A DNA stretch of 45,828 nt from Promethearchaeota archaeon (GTDB lineage Archaea > Asgardarchaeota > Lokiarchaeia > Sigyniarchaeales > SOKP01): positions 1 to 45,828 of the forward strand of contig RDOA01000027.1 of the NCBI GenBank assembly GCA_011364925.1. The letters run 5' to 3'. Below the pieces are notes generated by a model that worked only from the letters and a program-made list of their open reading frames with translations, was not told where the DNA came from and made no database searches. How positions within the stretch are numbered: the first letter of the stretch is position 1; every line of letters starts with the position of its first letter. The position numbers and the translations under genes were made by a program. Shown one piece after another: positions 1-9,399 of the stretch.

Positions 1-36
1 TTAATCAAGATTCATAGCTTTTTCTTTTCTTTTTAT

Positions 37-756
37 TTGGCAAATCGGTATGTTTTATATAGAAGTTCAACGAAATATTCTAATATAGGTAATCCAATTT
101 GGAGCAATAATCTAAAAGAATTGATTTTATTGAACGAAACTCAGAATAAACTTATTGAATGTCCTGAATGCGGGAAGAAAAACGACTCTGTGGCTAAATT
201 CTGCAAATTTTGTGGAGCAAATATGGCACTACCCGATTTTCAACCCTTTGAAATTTCTCAGACCATGCAAATCAGAAGGGGAGTTTATTCAATCTGTTGC
301 GTAATCTTTATAGTATTAGTATTTTATCTGGCTCTTGTGGTATTTCCGAATGCTATGCCCCCTGCTGCAGCAGTAATTGCGTCGACTCTCTTTATGATAC
401 TTCTTGGAGGAGTAAGTTTCATTAGTTTGATATACATATTAGTGATATATCGCAGTGCAGGTAAGCGTAGAATCTTTTCTATATCGCCTAAAGGTATTCG
501 AGTGGTGCTTCCAAGAGAACCTGTATTCGAAATTAATTGGTCAAAATTTGATACAATTGAATTAAAAAAATGGACTGGTTCTCAAAACCAAAAATTGTAT
601 CGATTTTATTTCATGTTACATGGAATAGTTCGTGAAGAAATTCTTATAAAAGGATCTATGCATTTTAGTGGAGCGAATTGCAGGACAATTGTTTCTAAAT
701 TACACGAATATGCACTAAAAATGAACAAGCAATTTATTCAGGGTAAAAAAAGATAA
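37..756 (+). CDS. Zinc-ribbon, two-TM membrane protein (start uncertain)
   Basis: Unknown function. A zinc ribbon with paired cysteines at residues 42/45 and 56/59 (CPEC...CKFC) is followed by two hydrophobic segments at about 84-104 and 110-137. A C-terminal part of about 100 residues, rich in beta-strand pattern, could be a PH-like or membrane-associated domain. The frame is open to the left edge of the window, so the gene may start outside it. A TTG at 37 is the nominal start. A TTG at 121 would put the zinc ribbon at the N-terminus, as is usual for zinc-ribbon membrane proteins. The gene converges on the methyltransferase gene at 769. Confidence 0.6.
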   Translation: MANRYVLYRSSTKYSNIGNPIWSNNLKELILLNETQNKLIECPECGKKNDSVAKFCKFCGANMALPDFQPFEISQTMQIRRGVYSICCVIFIVLVFYLALVVFPNAMPPAAAVIASTLFMILLGGVSFISLIYILVIYRSAGKRRIFSISPKGIRVVLPREPVFEINWSKFDTIELKKWTGSQNQKLYRFYFMLHGIVREEILIKGSMHFSGANCRTIVSKLHEYALKMNKQFIQGKKR

Positions 757-768
757 TACTTTTTCAAC

Positions 769-1857
769 TTATATTCTTTTTATTTTCAAATCTTTCTCAA
801 AAAAACCCGATGAGATTAAGTTTAATTTATTTTTATCTAAGTGAGTATATAACTCAATAGAGGAATTTTTATTAATGTGATTATCTTTATTCTTTCTATT
901 TTCAAGTAACCTTTTAAGTGTTAAATAAACTGAGTATTTCGAATTATCACATCCTATCCACCTTCTGTTTAATTTATCAGCGACAGTCAAAGTAGTTCCA
1001 GAACCACAAAAAAGATCCGCGATTAAATCATCTTCATTACTTCCTATTTTAATTATCCTTTCTATTAAGTTGTGGTGTTTCTGAGTAGGAAAACCAGTCC
1101 ATTCTTTTGAGGCTGGCTGTAAACACGGTATTCTCCAAACATCATCAATTTTTTTATCCGTAACTGTACGGTAAATTACGTGACCATTTTCGTCCTTAGC
1201 GTTTTTCAGTACACCATTTACCATTTCTCTTTTAAGTTGTTTAATTGGTTTGCTCCGAGGGATTCTTTCTTCGTTAAAAGTATAGTTTGATGACTTAGAA
1301 TAGACCAAAATGTTATCGTGTGCACGCGGAAGATTTTGTTTTCCCGCAGAGTACTTATTGTAATAATACCAGATAATTTCATTTATGAATCGGTTCCTCC
1401 CAAATACTTCGTCCAGAATTAATTTAACATAATGACTTGCGTGCCAGTCTAAATGAATAAACAACAATCCTTGTTTAGATAAGAGCTTTTTAAAAACTAC
1501 AATCCTTTCATATAACATTTGTAAGTACGAGTCTAAATCTTTATTCCAACAATCAAAATAAGCTATTGAATCATATTTAGAATCTCCTTCTAAAATCCTT
1601 ATGTTGTAATTAGATCCAGAAAAGAAAGGAGGATCGATGTATATCAAATCAATTTTTTCTTCAAAATCATTTATGAGGTAGTATGATACATTTAGGTTAT
1701 CGCCCCAAAATAACATATTTTCCCATGTTTGATTCTTATCAACCTGAGATGTTTGAGGATTTAAATTAATTATTTCGTAATAATCTCGAAATGCATTTTT
1801 TAACCTAGCGATATTATTTAAAAATTCCCTCTTATTTTCCCAGATTAGCTTTACCAT
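769..1857 (-). CDS. Site-specific DNA methyltransferase (N4/N6, beta class)
   Basis: Transfers a methyl group from S-adenosylmethionine to an amino group of adenine or cytosine in DNA. The catalytic motif DPPF (residues 75-78) comes before the SAM-binding motif FCGSGTT (283-289). That permuted order defines beta-class amino-methyltransferases, as in type III Mod subunits and related solitary enzymes. The protein is 362 aa and appears complete. No restriction endonuclease gene is next to it. The upstream gene on the same strand (MgtC/DUF4010-like) ends 30 bp away, so they may be co-transcribed. The target sequence cannot be read from the protein. A solitary or epigenetic methylase is as likely as part of a restriction system. 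Confidence 0.85.
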   Translation of the reverse strand: MVKLIWENKREFLNNIARLKNAFRDYYEIINLNPQTSQVDKNQTWENMLFWGDNLNVSYYLINDFEEKIDLIYIDPPFFSGSNYNIRILEGDSKYDSIAYFDCWNKDLDSYLQMLYERIVVFKKLLSKQGLLFIHLDWHASHYVKLILDEVFGRNRFINEIIWYYYNKYSAGKQNLPRAHDNILVYSKSSNYTFNEERIPRSKPIKQLKREMVNGVLKNAKDENGHVIYRTVTDKKIDDVWRIPCLQPASKEWTGFPTQKHHNLIERIIKIGSNEDDLIADLFCGSGTTLTVADKLNRRWIGCDNSKYSVYLTLKRLLENRKNKDNHINKNSSIELYTHLDKNKLNLISSGFFEKDLKIKRI

Positions 1858-1887
1858 TATAACTCATTAATTTATGATTGAATCTGA

Positions 1888-3159
1888 TTAGAGGATTGAT
1901 ATGTTAAATATCAATATTGTCAACCATGTCATTGAAATTAGGATACTTATTGTCACGAGAATATAAACGATAAGGTGAAGGACATATACTTTTTTGTTTT
2001 TCTTTTCATCCAAAGCTCTTGTAGAATAGAAAATCTTGTTCAATATTGCAGCAGATAATCCAATTGTTAACATCATTAGTGCGTTTCCTTCGCTAATTGA
2101 AGCTTTGTAAAACGAAAGTGCTACAAATAGAGAAGACGCACCTCCAGAAAGTAAACCCATTCCAAACACTATAATATAATAAGCGAGAAAAGGTAGTTCA
2201 AAAAAACTTAACACGATCGACAAAACTAAACCAATCAAATATGTTCCTGCAAAAATCAAAGCGCTTTTGATTGATAAGGGATTTTCTATTTTTTCTAAAG
2301 TTAGCTGAGTCTTTTTCCTTCTTAAAACTAAAAATGAACCAATTAAACCTATAAATGAAGTAACTAGAATAGGATATACAGCATAACCTAATAAATTTGG
2401 CGTGATCACTAACACAATAATCATCCTAATTAGCATTGTTTGAATTACAAGCCATATTGAAGAAGAAGATGCACCCGCTTCCGCTAGCTCAATAGTTGTA
2501 GCCTCACTGTGAGCAAAACCACCTAGAAACGAAATGTAATAAAGGTTTCTTTCGCTCGTGCTTTTTAATAAGAAGTAACTGAAATATTTTACCGCTAAAA
2601 TTATAATAAATATTATTATGATTGATTTAACACCAATACCAAAAATTTCCAAATTATCAGGAATCAAGATATAAAGCAATACTACAATCGCTATAAACTC
2701 AACAGTTCCCGTCCACTCAATATCTTTTAAGCTTCTAATTTTATTAAACTGCTTTTTAGTAGAAAGAATAATTAGAAAAATTACAGAGATTGTAATAGCA
2801 AGATATTCATTGTAATAACACATAGCCCCCACTATCATTGCTAATAACATTGAAAGTGTAGATGTATATCCAATATCTCCTTTACGAAATAACCTATGGA
2901 TAGAACCAATCAACAAAAAAATAATCATTCCGCCAAAAAATAAAACGGTAATAATAAATCCCTCCGATGTCGGTAAAAAAACTTCGTTTAGAATGATTAA
3001 AGATGTTGAAATCATTGAAAAAAAGATATGATCTCGAGCACCGTATTGGGCTTCAACCCTCGTACGCTCTATCCCTATAACAAAACCACAGAAAAACGAA
3101 ATAATGATTTTTAAAAATAAAATGTAAAATTCTTCTATTGGTATCATTTGGAACATCAA
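1888..3159 (-). CDS. MgtC/SapB-DUF4010 membrane protein
   Basis: An integral membrane protein of 423 aa with about 11-12 hydrophobic segments. The N-terminal third resembles MgtC/SapB (GFVIGIERTR, then GARDH). The C-terminal two thirds resembles DUF4010, including a GGFAHSEATTIELAEAG stretch like the GG-x-SS-x-ATT signature of that family. MgtC proteins are linked to magnesium or phosphate stress in bacteria, but the transport activity of this fused form is not established. It lies directly upstream of the DNA methyltransferase gene on the same strand. A functional link between the two is not evident. Confidence 0.75.
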   Translation of the reverse strand: MMFQMIPIEEFYILFLKIIISFFCGFVIGIERTRVEAQYGARDHIFFSMISTSLIILNEVFLPTSEGFIITVLFFGGMIIFLLIGSIHRLFRKGDIGYTSTLSMLLAMIVGAMCYYNEYLAITISVIFLIILSTKKQFNKIRSLKDIEWTGTVEFIAIVVLLYILIPDNLEIFGIGVKSIIIIFIIILAVKYFSYFLLKSTSERNLYYISFLGGFAHSEATTIELAEAGASSSSIWLVIQTMLIRMIIVLVITPNLLGYAVYPILVTSFIGLIGSFLVLRRKKTQLTLEKIENPLSIKSALIFAGTYLIGLVLSIVLSFFELPFLAYYIIVFGMGLLSGGASSLFVALSFYKASISEGNALMMLTIGLSAAILNKIFYSTRALDEKKNKKVYVLHLIVYILVTISILISMTWLTILIFNISIL

Positions 3160-3217
3160 AAAAATCTCGTTTTTATGAAATGTTCGAATAAATTTAAAAA
3201 TAAAACAAGAAGAAAAT

Positions 3218-3928
3218 TTAATCTTGTTTTCCAGAAAAAATTTCTTCCAATTCTTTATCTGAGAGGAAACCCTTTACAGACATCACTTCCCGAATCTTTT
3301 CAATAACTTGAGGCGCTCCTTTTGCCTCTTCAATATAACCCTCTAAGGATTTAATCTTTAATCCCATTGCTTCTATTTCTTTATTTTTTGCAACTATGTC
3401 ATTTTTCGTCCTGATGATTTCAGCTTCTTTACCATTTAATTGGTCTTTTAATTCGTCCCTTAAACTTTCAATTTCAACATATTTATCAGAAATCGTTTGT
3501 TGCAAATCTTTTTTTATGCTTTCAAGTTCTCTATCTTTTTGCTCATAATCTTCTTTTAATGATGCAACTTGAGGTTCAAGGTCCTTTAATTTTATTTCTG
3601 CATTTGAATATTTGTTTTTAAAATCTGAATGTTCGTTTCTTAAGCTCTCTAATTCCGTTCGCATCTTGTCATTTTCCTCCTTTAGAGAACTCAAATCTTC
3701 TTTAACAGAGTTCAGTTCTTGTGTTGTGTTACTTAGTTTTGATTCGTTGTTAGATAACTCTGTTTTAGTTTGGCTTAGTTCTTTAGAAATATTATCAATG
3801 TTTTTTTCCCTCTGTTTTAATTGTTTTTCTATATCTTCGATTTTTGCTCTTAAGTCCAATAAAAATCGCCCTTCTACTTTCTGGGATTTTTCTGGATTTT
3901 CTGACGCTTTTTCCCAGTCAATTGAAAT
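3218..3928 (-). CDS. Coiled-coil protein, paralogue A (AUU start inferred)
   Basis: Almost entirely heptad-like coiled coil, with a conserved C-terminal block (KIREVMSVKGFLSDKELEE). It is a tandem paralogue of the next gene upstream. The first TTG (3859) gives MDLRAK, but the similarity between the two paralogues continues 23 codons further upstream (ISIDWEK, then QKVEGR, then LLDLRAKI). Translation must therefore start earlier. That stretch has no ATG, GTG or TTG. The first conserved codon is ATT at 3928-3926, with AAAGGTG at 3943-3937 eight bases upstream, so I infer an AUU start giving 236 aa. Function is unknown; a structural or scaffold role is only a guess. Confidence 0.65.
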   Translation of the reverse strand: MSIDWEKASENPEKSQKVEGRFLLDLRAKIEDIEKQLKQREKNIDNISKELSQTKTELSNNESKLSNTTQELNSVKEDLSSLKEENDKMRTELESLRNEHSDFKNKYSNAEIKLKDLEPQVASLKEDYEQKDRELESIKKDLQQTISDKYVEIESLRDELKDQLNGKEAEIIRTKNDIVAKNKEIEAMGLKIKSLEGYIEEAKGAPQVIEKIREVMSVKGFLSDKELEEIFSGKQD

Positions 3929-3936
3929 TTCTCTTA

Positions 3937-3943
3937 CACCTTT
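3937..3943 (-). promoter_or_regulatory. Shine-Dalgarno before AUU start
   Basis: AAAGGTG on the minus strand, 8 nt before ATT at 3928. It supports initiation at that AUU codon because the upstream frame has no standard start before its stop. Confidence 0.5.
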
Positions 3944-4045
3944 ATTTATTTTCTTTTTACTTCATTATTTTTAATTTATAATTTTAGCATATACAATAAA
4001 TATTTTATTCAAATTATTTATTCACTCATATATCATCTGTTAAAA

Positions 4046-4708
4046 TCACTCGAAATCCTTTAAGATATTATCCATCTCTCGGTCACTAATAAAACCTTTA
4101 TGAACCATAGTATCTCTAACGCGGTCCAATATTTTAGGTGCAGCATCTACTTCAGTGAGTTTTTTCTCAAGCAATTTAACTTTTATTATTAATTCTTCTG
4201 TTTCAGCTTGATTTTCCTTGATGACTTGATTGAATCCATTAATTTCTTTTTTCGCATTTTCTAAATCTTCTTTATGGTTCTCAATGGTTTTATCTTTAAA
4301 TTTAATGCTTTGTTCCATCTCAGCGTTTTTCTCTGAAATAAATTTTAAATCATGCTCTAAGTTATTTATTGTATCGTTAGCTTCTTTTAAATTTGATTCT
4401 AGTTCCTCTAATTTTGGTCTCAATCGAGTTAACTCAATATCAGTATTTAATTTACTTTCAGACACATTATCTAAATTCTTTTTAGCCGAGGAGAACTTTT
4501 CACTGATTTTAACTAAACTTTTTTCTCTCCCAGTTAGTTTATTCTGAGTTTCTTTTAGTTCTTCTTTTGTTTTATTCAACTCTTCTTTTAGTCTTGCGGA
4601 TTCTCGTTCTAACTCATTAATTTTAGCCCGTAAATCTAACAGTATTCGACCCTCAACTTTTTGCAGTTTAGACGGATTTAGTTCACATTTCTCCCAATTT
4701 ATGCTAAT
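4046..4708 (-). CDS. Coiled-coil protein, paralogue B (AUU start inferred)
   Basis: Tandem paralogue of the coiled-coil gene at 3218-3928. It has the same layout: a conserved N-terminal block (ISINWEK, QKVEGR, LLDLRAKI), a long lysine/glutamate-rich coiled coil, and a conserved C-terminal tail (RVRDTMVHKGFISDRE). The first ATG (4579) lies inside the coiled coil and would remove the conserved block. The frame upstream of the block reaches TAA with no ATG, GTG or TTG. ATT at 4708-4706 is the first conserved codon. The purine-rich AAAGGTGGAGG (4722-4712) lies just before it, so an AUU start is inferred, giving 220 aa. Role unknown. Confidence 0.65.
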   Translation of the reverse strand: MSINWEKCELNPSKLQKVEGRILLDLRAKINELERESARLKEELNKTKEELKETQNKLTGREKSLVKISEKFSSAKKNLDNVSESKLNTDIELTRLRPKLEELESNLKEANDTINNLEHDLKFISEKNAEMEQSIKFKDKTIENHKEDLENAKKEINGFNQVIKENQAETEELIIKVKLLEKKLTEVDAAPKILDRVRDTMVHKGFISDREMDNILKDFE

Positions 4709-4711
4709 AAG

Positions 4712-4722
4712 CCTCCACCTTT
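4712..4722 (-). promoter_or_regulatory. Shine-Dalgarno before AUU start
   Basis: AAAGGTGGAGG on the minus strand. Its AGGTGG part ends six bases before ATT at 4708. It decides the inferred AUU start of coiled-coil paralogue B. Confidence 0.5.
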
Positions 4723-4932
4723 AACTTGAAATTGTCATTTATTTTACTTGTAGTTTGATGATATATGTTCAAAATTACCTTTGAGATTTTCTCTTAGTTG
4801 TTAAGAACTTATATTAATAGTCTCTTTTTCATTTATTAAACTTTGCTAAGCTATTTATTTTTTATAAGGAGTATTTATTATATCGAATACAGATATTCAT
4901 TAAAATAAAAATACCAGAAAAAAATTTCTCAA

Positions 4933-5733
4933 ATGGCAAAATTAAGTTTTGGGTGTGCGGGTTGGGATTATAAAGATTGGGTTGGAACCTTTTACCCTAA
5001 ACCACTTGAAAGGAACAACCATTTGGAATTTTACTCGAAATTTTTTGATATTATTGAAGTTAATTCCACCTTTTACAATCTTCCCACCAAAGCAATGGTT
5101 TCTAACTGGTATCATCAAGTTCCCTTAAATTTCAAGTTTATAGTTAAAGTATGGCAGAGAATTACTCATAACTTAAATGATCCCGATCTTGATTATCTTA
5201 TTTCTCAGTTTTTCACGCAATTAACCCCCCTGAGAGAAAAAGTTTTGCTCTTTTTATTCCAATTCCCTCCTTGGTTTAAATTTACAGAAAAGCACGCTTC
5301 ACAACTGAAATTTTTATTGAATCAACTCCCTCAAGAACATAAGTATGTGATAGAATTACGCGATAACTCTTGGTTTAATGAAGAGATCGTTTCAGAGATA
5401 ATTGATGGAAAGAGAATAATTTTAGGAACAACTTACATGCCTGGAATTGAAGCTTACTATTATAATAACCAAAATATATATTACATTCGTCTTATAGGCG
5501 ACCGAGAGTTAAACGAGTTTAATCGAATTCAGAGGAATCAAGAAGAAAGCGTAAATGGTCTTCTTAGAAGCTTACAAAATCTTGAAAACAAGCCTAACAT
5601 TTTTGAGATTTTTATAATCGTTAACAACCATTTTATGGGTAACGCACCTGAATCCATCAATCTATTAAAGAAGATGTTAAATCTACCAGTAAAAGATTTC
5701 GATCAACAGAAAAAATTGTCCGATTATTTCTAA
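4933..5733 (+). CDS. DUF72 family protein (COG1801)
   Basis: A 266-aa protein with the DUF72 N-terminal signature: FGCAGWDYKDW, then FYSKFFDIIEVNSTFYNLP, then a VIELRDNSW region near residue 141. The family adopts a TIM-barrel-like fold and is widespread in bacteria and archaea, but its biochemical role is not settled. The length is normal for the family and the gene looks intact. It is convergent with the membrane protein at 5771. The 224 bp upstream separate it from the divergent coiled-coil genes and presumably hold both promoters. Confidence 0.85.
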   Translation: MAKLSFGCAGWDYKDWVGTFYPKPLERNNHLEFYSKFFDIIEVNSTFYNLPTKAMVSNWYHQVPLNFKFIVKVWQRITHNLNDPDLDYLISQFFTQLTPLREKVLLFLFQFPPWFKFTEKHASQLKFLLNQLPQEHKYVIELRDNSWFNEEIVSEIIDGKRIILGTTYMPGIEAYYYNNQNIYYIRLIGDRELNEFNRIQRNQEESVNGLLRSLQNLENKPNIFEIFIIVNNHFMGNAPESINLLKKMLNLPVKDFDQQKKLSDYF

Positions 5734-5770
5734 TCTAAAATTCTAAAAAGAAAAAATAAAAAGTAAAAAT

Positions 5771-6472
5771 TTAGAGAATATTTGCGAAGACACTTACCCC
5801 GAATCCCCAAAGTAGAATTCCTTGGACAAAACCAAAGACCATAATAACGAAAGCAATAGGAGGCCATGAGAGAAATTTGGAAATCATTTGCGGTATTTTA
5901 ATGAAAAATTTAGTTACAACGGCAACGAGAGCGGTCACAATGAGGAAAATGATAATTAATACCCATTTTGGGTCAATATAACCGGCAATCCATTTTACAA
6001 CATAGTCAGGCACAGATAAAGCTAAAATCACAACCGTGGCTGATCCTGCAATAAGACCAAGGAGACTAGTAAGGGGAAAATCCTTTACAGGTTTAAAGAA
6101 CATTGCTATTCCAACAATAATCAAAAAAATACATGTAAAATGATCTGCCTGATTTGCAGTAACATCACGATAGGCAAAGCTTGGGGGAATATTTTGAATT
6201 AATCCCATAGACCCCGCCCAGATATCAAGTATTCCAATGATTACACCCGAGTAAGATATAATTCTTAATATAATTCTCATTGATTTGGAAATTAAAGATT
6301 CTTTTCCCTCATCAGATTTTCTGGTAAAGAACGAACCTCTTCGTTTCCGCTCGAAACCCAACCAAGATAAAAAGACAATACCGCTAATGAGAACAAAAAT
6401 TCCTGCTGATTCTGAAACCCAATTGAAAAATCCGCTTATATAGGGCCAAATAACATCGAATTGTAATATCAT
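5771..6472 (-). CDS. Membrane protein, about six TM segments
   Basis: I do not recognise the family. The 233-aa protein has hydrophobic segments at about 15-37, 66-86, 108-126, 131-151, 169-191 and 205-229. A basic loop follows the first segment (FERKRRGSFFTRK). There are no enzyme or binding motifs. It is convergent with the DUF72 gene and divergent from the membrane protein at 6594, about 120 bp away. The two membrane genes could be regulated from that shared spacer, but nothing shows a common function. Confidence 0.6.
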   Translation of the reverse strand: MILQFDVIWPYISGFFNWVSESAGIFVLISGIVFLSWLGFERKRRGSFFTRKSDEGKESLISKSMRIILRIISYSGVIIGILDIWAGSMGLIQNIPPSFAYRDVTANQADHFTCIFLIIVGIAMFFKPVKDFPLTSLLGLIAGSATVVILALSVPDYVVKWIAGYIDPKWVLIIIFLIVTALVAVVTKFFIKIPQMISKFLSWPPIAFVIMVFGFVQGILLWGFGVSVFANIL

Positions 6473-6593
6473 TTCTCAACATCACATACAAATTAACTAA
6501 AATTTAATTATTACATCGAGTAAGCTTTTTTATACTTATCGTTAGATCCTTCATATTATAAAACCTTAAATATTTGAGGTCTATCATTTTTGT

Positions 6594-7883
6594 ATGGATA
6601 CTATAGATAACTTAAAAAAGTTAGGACTAAAAGAAAATCGTAAGTATTTAATTCTGATAATATGGCTTTTAGTAAATATCACAATTATTCAGCTCCCATT
6701 TGGTATCACAGTCGAGATTTTTAGCGTTAAAGTAGATTTATTAGATTTAATTGGTGTTGTAACTTATATCCCCTTTCTAACATTCTTAATATTCGTGTTC
6801 TTATATTCTCTTATTGCTAAAAAAGATGTTAAAGAAGTAGCTTCGTGGAAGATATTATTAACTTTCTTTTTAACGCTTCCATTAATGTTTTTCTTGATCC
6901 CAATAATGGTAGGTATCTTTTTATTCTCTATCTTCTCTTATATATTCTTTACATCGTGGTTCATCTTATATGGTGGGTATCTTTCAAGTAAAAGATTGGA
7001 CAATAACCTCAAGAAGCGTGTACATAGCACTTTTTACAGAACAATTCAATTTTTTGGCGGTTCGACCCTTTCAATTGTTCTATTAGTTGGTTATGTGTTA
7101 GGTTCCCAGACTATTGGTAATTTAGTAGGATTAACCTTAACTCAAGCTGTTTACGATACATTGAACTATGTTGTAATTTTCATCGGGACTATAATTCTTA
7201 TGTTTATTATCGTTGGAATTGTGTTCATGGTTAAAAAAATCTTTAACGCTTGGTTAGGCATGTTTTCTCTAATGGTGGTAATATATACATTTTATTTGAT
7301 TGTTAAGATCTTCTTAGCTTTGAGAAGTACGGGTGGAGAAGATACTTCACCTACTACACAAGTAATAATGTTGATTTTAGATCTGTTAATATTACTCTAT
7401 TCTGTGAGTACTTTAATGGGTTCTCAAGCTGAGCTTTTAAGCAAAAAGCTAAAAAATAAACGGATAGGAGTTGATTCTGTTTTAATCTGGCTCGTGTTTT
7501 CAAAAGTAGCTTATGAATTTATCCATAATTATCCTTTTACATTGTTTAGTGGTTTCGCGTATATTAATTACATTGACTTATTAGATGAGAGTATAATTAA
7601 CTTGAGTAAAAATATCGGAGTTCTCTTTTTCTTTCTGATTCTTTTAGTAGCATTAGGCTTTTATCAAATAAGAAAATACAACCTTAACGAAAGAAAATTT
7701 AAGGATAAAATAGATCAAGAAGTTAAAGATTTATTAAGCCCTATAGAATTTGTTGAACAAGTAAAAGAACCTCTCCATGAAACTGAACCCTTAAATGAGG
7801 AAGAGAGTGTAAAAGTTGATTCCCACGAAGAAGAACCCCCCACTGAATATAATGAAGAAGATTTTTCAGAAGATCTTTTTTAA
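6594..7883 (+). CDS. Polytopic membrane protein with acidic tail
   Basis: I do not recognise the family. The 429-aa protein has about nine hydrophobic segments between residues 20 and 360. A hydrophilic C-terminal tail of about 60 residues is dominated by glutamate and aspartate (LNEEESVKVDSHEEEPP and similar). No transporter signature is visible. The acidic tail probably faces the cytoplasm and could bind proteins or metal ions; this is inference only. The start ATG at 6594 is preceded by an AT-rich stretch without a clear Shine-Dalgarno. Confidence 0.6.
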   Translation: MDTIDNLKKLGLKENRKYLILIIWLLVNITIIQLPFGITVEIFSVKVDLLDLIGVVTYIPFLTFLIFVFLYSLIAKKDVKEVASWKILLTFFLTLPLMFFLIPIMVGIFLFSIFSYIFFTSWFILYGGYLSSKRLDNNLKKRVHSTFYRTIQFFGGSTLSIVLLVGYVLGSQTIGNLVGLTLTQAVYDTLNYVVIFIGTIILMFIIVGIVFMVKKIFNAWLGMFSLMVVIYTFYLIVKIFLALRSTGGEDTSPTTQVIMLILDLLILLYSVSTLMGSQAELLSKKLKNKRIGVDSVLIWLVFSKVAYEFIHNYPFTLFSGFAYINYIDLLDESIINLSKNIGVLFFFLILLVALGFYQIRKYNLNERKFKDKIDQEVKDLLSPIEFVEQVKEPLHETEPLNEEESVKVDSHEEEPPTEYNEEDFSEDLF

Positions 7884-8026
7884 TCAGTTTTTACTTTCTT
7901 TTTTATTTTATTAACTTTTTATTGAAGAAAAATCACAAATTTGTATGAGATTAATCCTTTAATAAATAGTTTTATTAACCAGTAAATTAAAACAAATCAC
8001 ACTTATATTTATAGGTGCCATCTCTG

Positions 8027-8551
8027 ATGAGTGAAACTGAGAATTCAATTGATAAGGAGTTGTTTCTCGAGAAATTCGAAAAAATGTCGTTAAAAATCGA
8101 GCAATTAACTCACGAAATTTCTAAAATGAAAGATAAGTTGGATAAAACCAACAAGATTAATAGGAGCTTCGGATTAGAGGCAATAAGAAATTCAAAGCCT
8201 TTAACATTTGCAAAAGAGGTTCATGGGATAAAAAGCCCTACAAAAAGATATATCTTATCAATTAGAACAGTTTCAGAGTTATGGAAAGGCAGAAAAAACG
8301 ATTTTTTGATTACTATTAGGCAACAAGAGAGAGAAACGCATATGGACTTGAAAGCTCTTGGAATTAGAATTCCTATTGATGACATGAAGAATCTCACAAC
8401 CTTAGCAAAGGAAGTTCTTTCATTGCTTTATATTTCAAGTGAATTAAAAGGTATCGAAATCACCGAGATTTTAAGGGAGATTATTTCTGAAATCAATAAA
8501 GATGGAGATTCTATGGTCCGAGAAATCAAGCAAAATATGATGCTTCAATAA
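8027..8551 (+). CDS. Small helical/coiled-coil protein
   Basis: I do not recognise the family. The N-terminal 50 residues form a short amphipathic coiled coil (LEKFEKMSLKIEQLTHEISK). A mixed basic region follows, with a helical C-terminus. An in-frame GTG at 8015 exists, but AGGTG sits eight bases before ATG 8027, so the ATG is preferred, giving 174 aa. The gene is convergent with the ArsR-type regulator, with only eight bases between the two stop codons. Confidence 0.55.
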   Translation: MSETENSIDKELFLEKFEKMSLKIEQLTHEISKMKDKLDKTNKINRSFGLEAIRNSKPLTFAKEVHGIKSPTKRYILSIRTVSELWKGRKNDFLITIRQQERETHMDLKALGIRIPIDDMKNLTTLAKEVLSLLYISSELKGIEITEILREIISEINKDGDSMVREIKQNMMLQ

Positions 8552-8559
8552 TAGACATA

Positions 8560-9315
8560 TTACTCTTTACATATTTCAAATAGCATTTTAAGTGCTTTTA
8601 ATCCTCTTGTAGTAATGTGATAAGTTTTATCTTGATCACTAACTTCAACAAATCCAGCATTTTTTAATTCTTTAAGATGAAAATGAAAATGACCTCCTTT
8701 TAATCCTAAAATTCTTTCTAAATGAGAATAATGATTACTTCCTCTTGTAAGCTCTTTTAAGATTTTTATGCGCATCTCGTTTCCTAACACTGACATAAGT
8801 TTGCTCTCATGTTTTTCATTCCCTTCAAACGAATCGAATTCCACTTCTCTTTTGAGCATTTCGTTGAAACTTGAAGTTGCTTTACTATTTGATATAAATA
8901 ATAAATCTCTAATGTTTAATAACATAGATTTAGCGTTCTCTATACAAGATTCATCATTACAAATCCCAGTTTTAAAATATGAGTCTGCAATGTCGATATA
9001 TTTATTTACTAACATTTTTGCATCTTGATATCCTTTCTCTGAAAGGACTCTCAAAATTTTCATGGTTGCTTTTTGGATTGATGTAGAACATTGATTTAGC
9101 ACCTCACAATTAGGAGGTCTATTATCCAAGAAGATGTTTACCATTTCTTCTGTGGATTTTAATAATTGGGTACTCATTTCTGTTTTAATTTGATTTCTTG
9201 AAGTGAGATCATAATCTACCTTCATTTTAAGAAGAATATCTTGAAGTGATGCTAGTTTATTGTTTAAATCCTTAAAATTATGATCGTTATTCACTGTAGT
9301 ATCATGATTTTCCAT
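8560..9315 (-). CDS. ArsR-type winged-helix transcription regulator
   Basis: A 251-aa protein whose last 80 residues form a winged helix-turn-helix of the ArsR kind: LGNEMRIKILKELTRG, then HYSHLERILGL, a recognition helix around GGHFHFHLKELKNAGFVE, and a wing around DKTYHITTRG. The N-terminal 165 residues are helical with four cysteines (residues 75, 81, 118, 124) and could form a ligand-binding or dimer region. No typical ArsR metal motif is clear. It is divergent from the iron-sulfur protein gene (85 bp apart) and may control it or itself; this is inferred from position only. Confidence 0.75.
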   Translation of the reverse strand: MENHDTTVNNDHNFKDLNNKLASLQDILLKMKVDYDLTSRNQIKTEMSTQLLKSTEEMVNIFLDNRPPNCEVLNQCSTSIQKATMKILRVLSEKGYQDAKMLVNKYIDIADSYFKTGICNDESCIENAKSMLLNIRDLLFISNSKATSSFNEMLKREVEFDSFEGNEKHESKLMSVLGNEMRIKILKELTRGSNHYSHLERILGLKGGHFHFHLKELKNAGFVEVSDQDKTYHITTRGLKALKMLFEICKE

Positions 9316-9399
9316 TTTTTATCACTATAATAATCTGTAGTAAATACTACTATATTTATATAGTATGAATGATTGCCATAATTTATAAAATTAACTAAA

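Noticed and set aside
3929-3975. Spliced upstream ATG for coiled-coil paralogue A
   Set aside because: The sequence between ATG and the conserved block is purine-rich and forms no hairpin or BHB.
4709-4745. Spliced upstream ATG for coiled-coil paralogue B
   Set aside because: ATG ACA ATT lies 27 bases before the block, but no central helix or bulges can be drawn.
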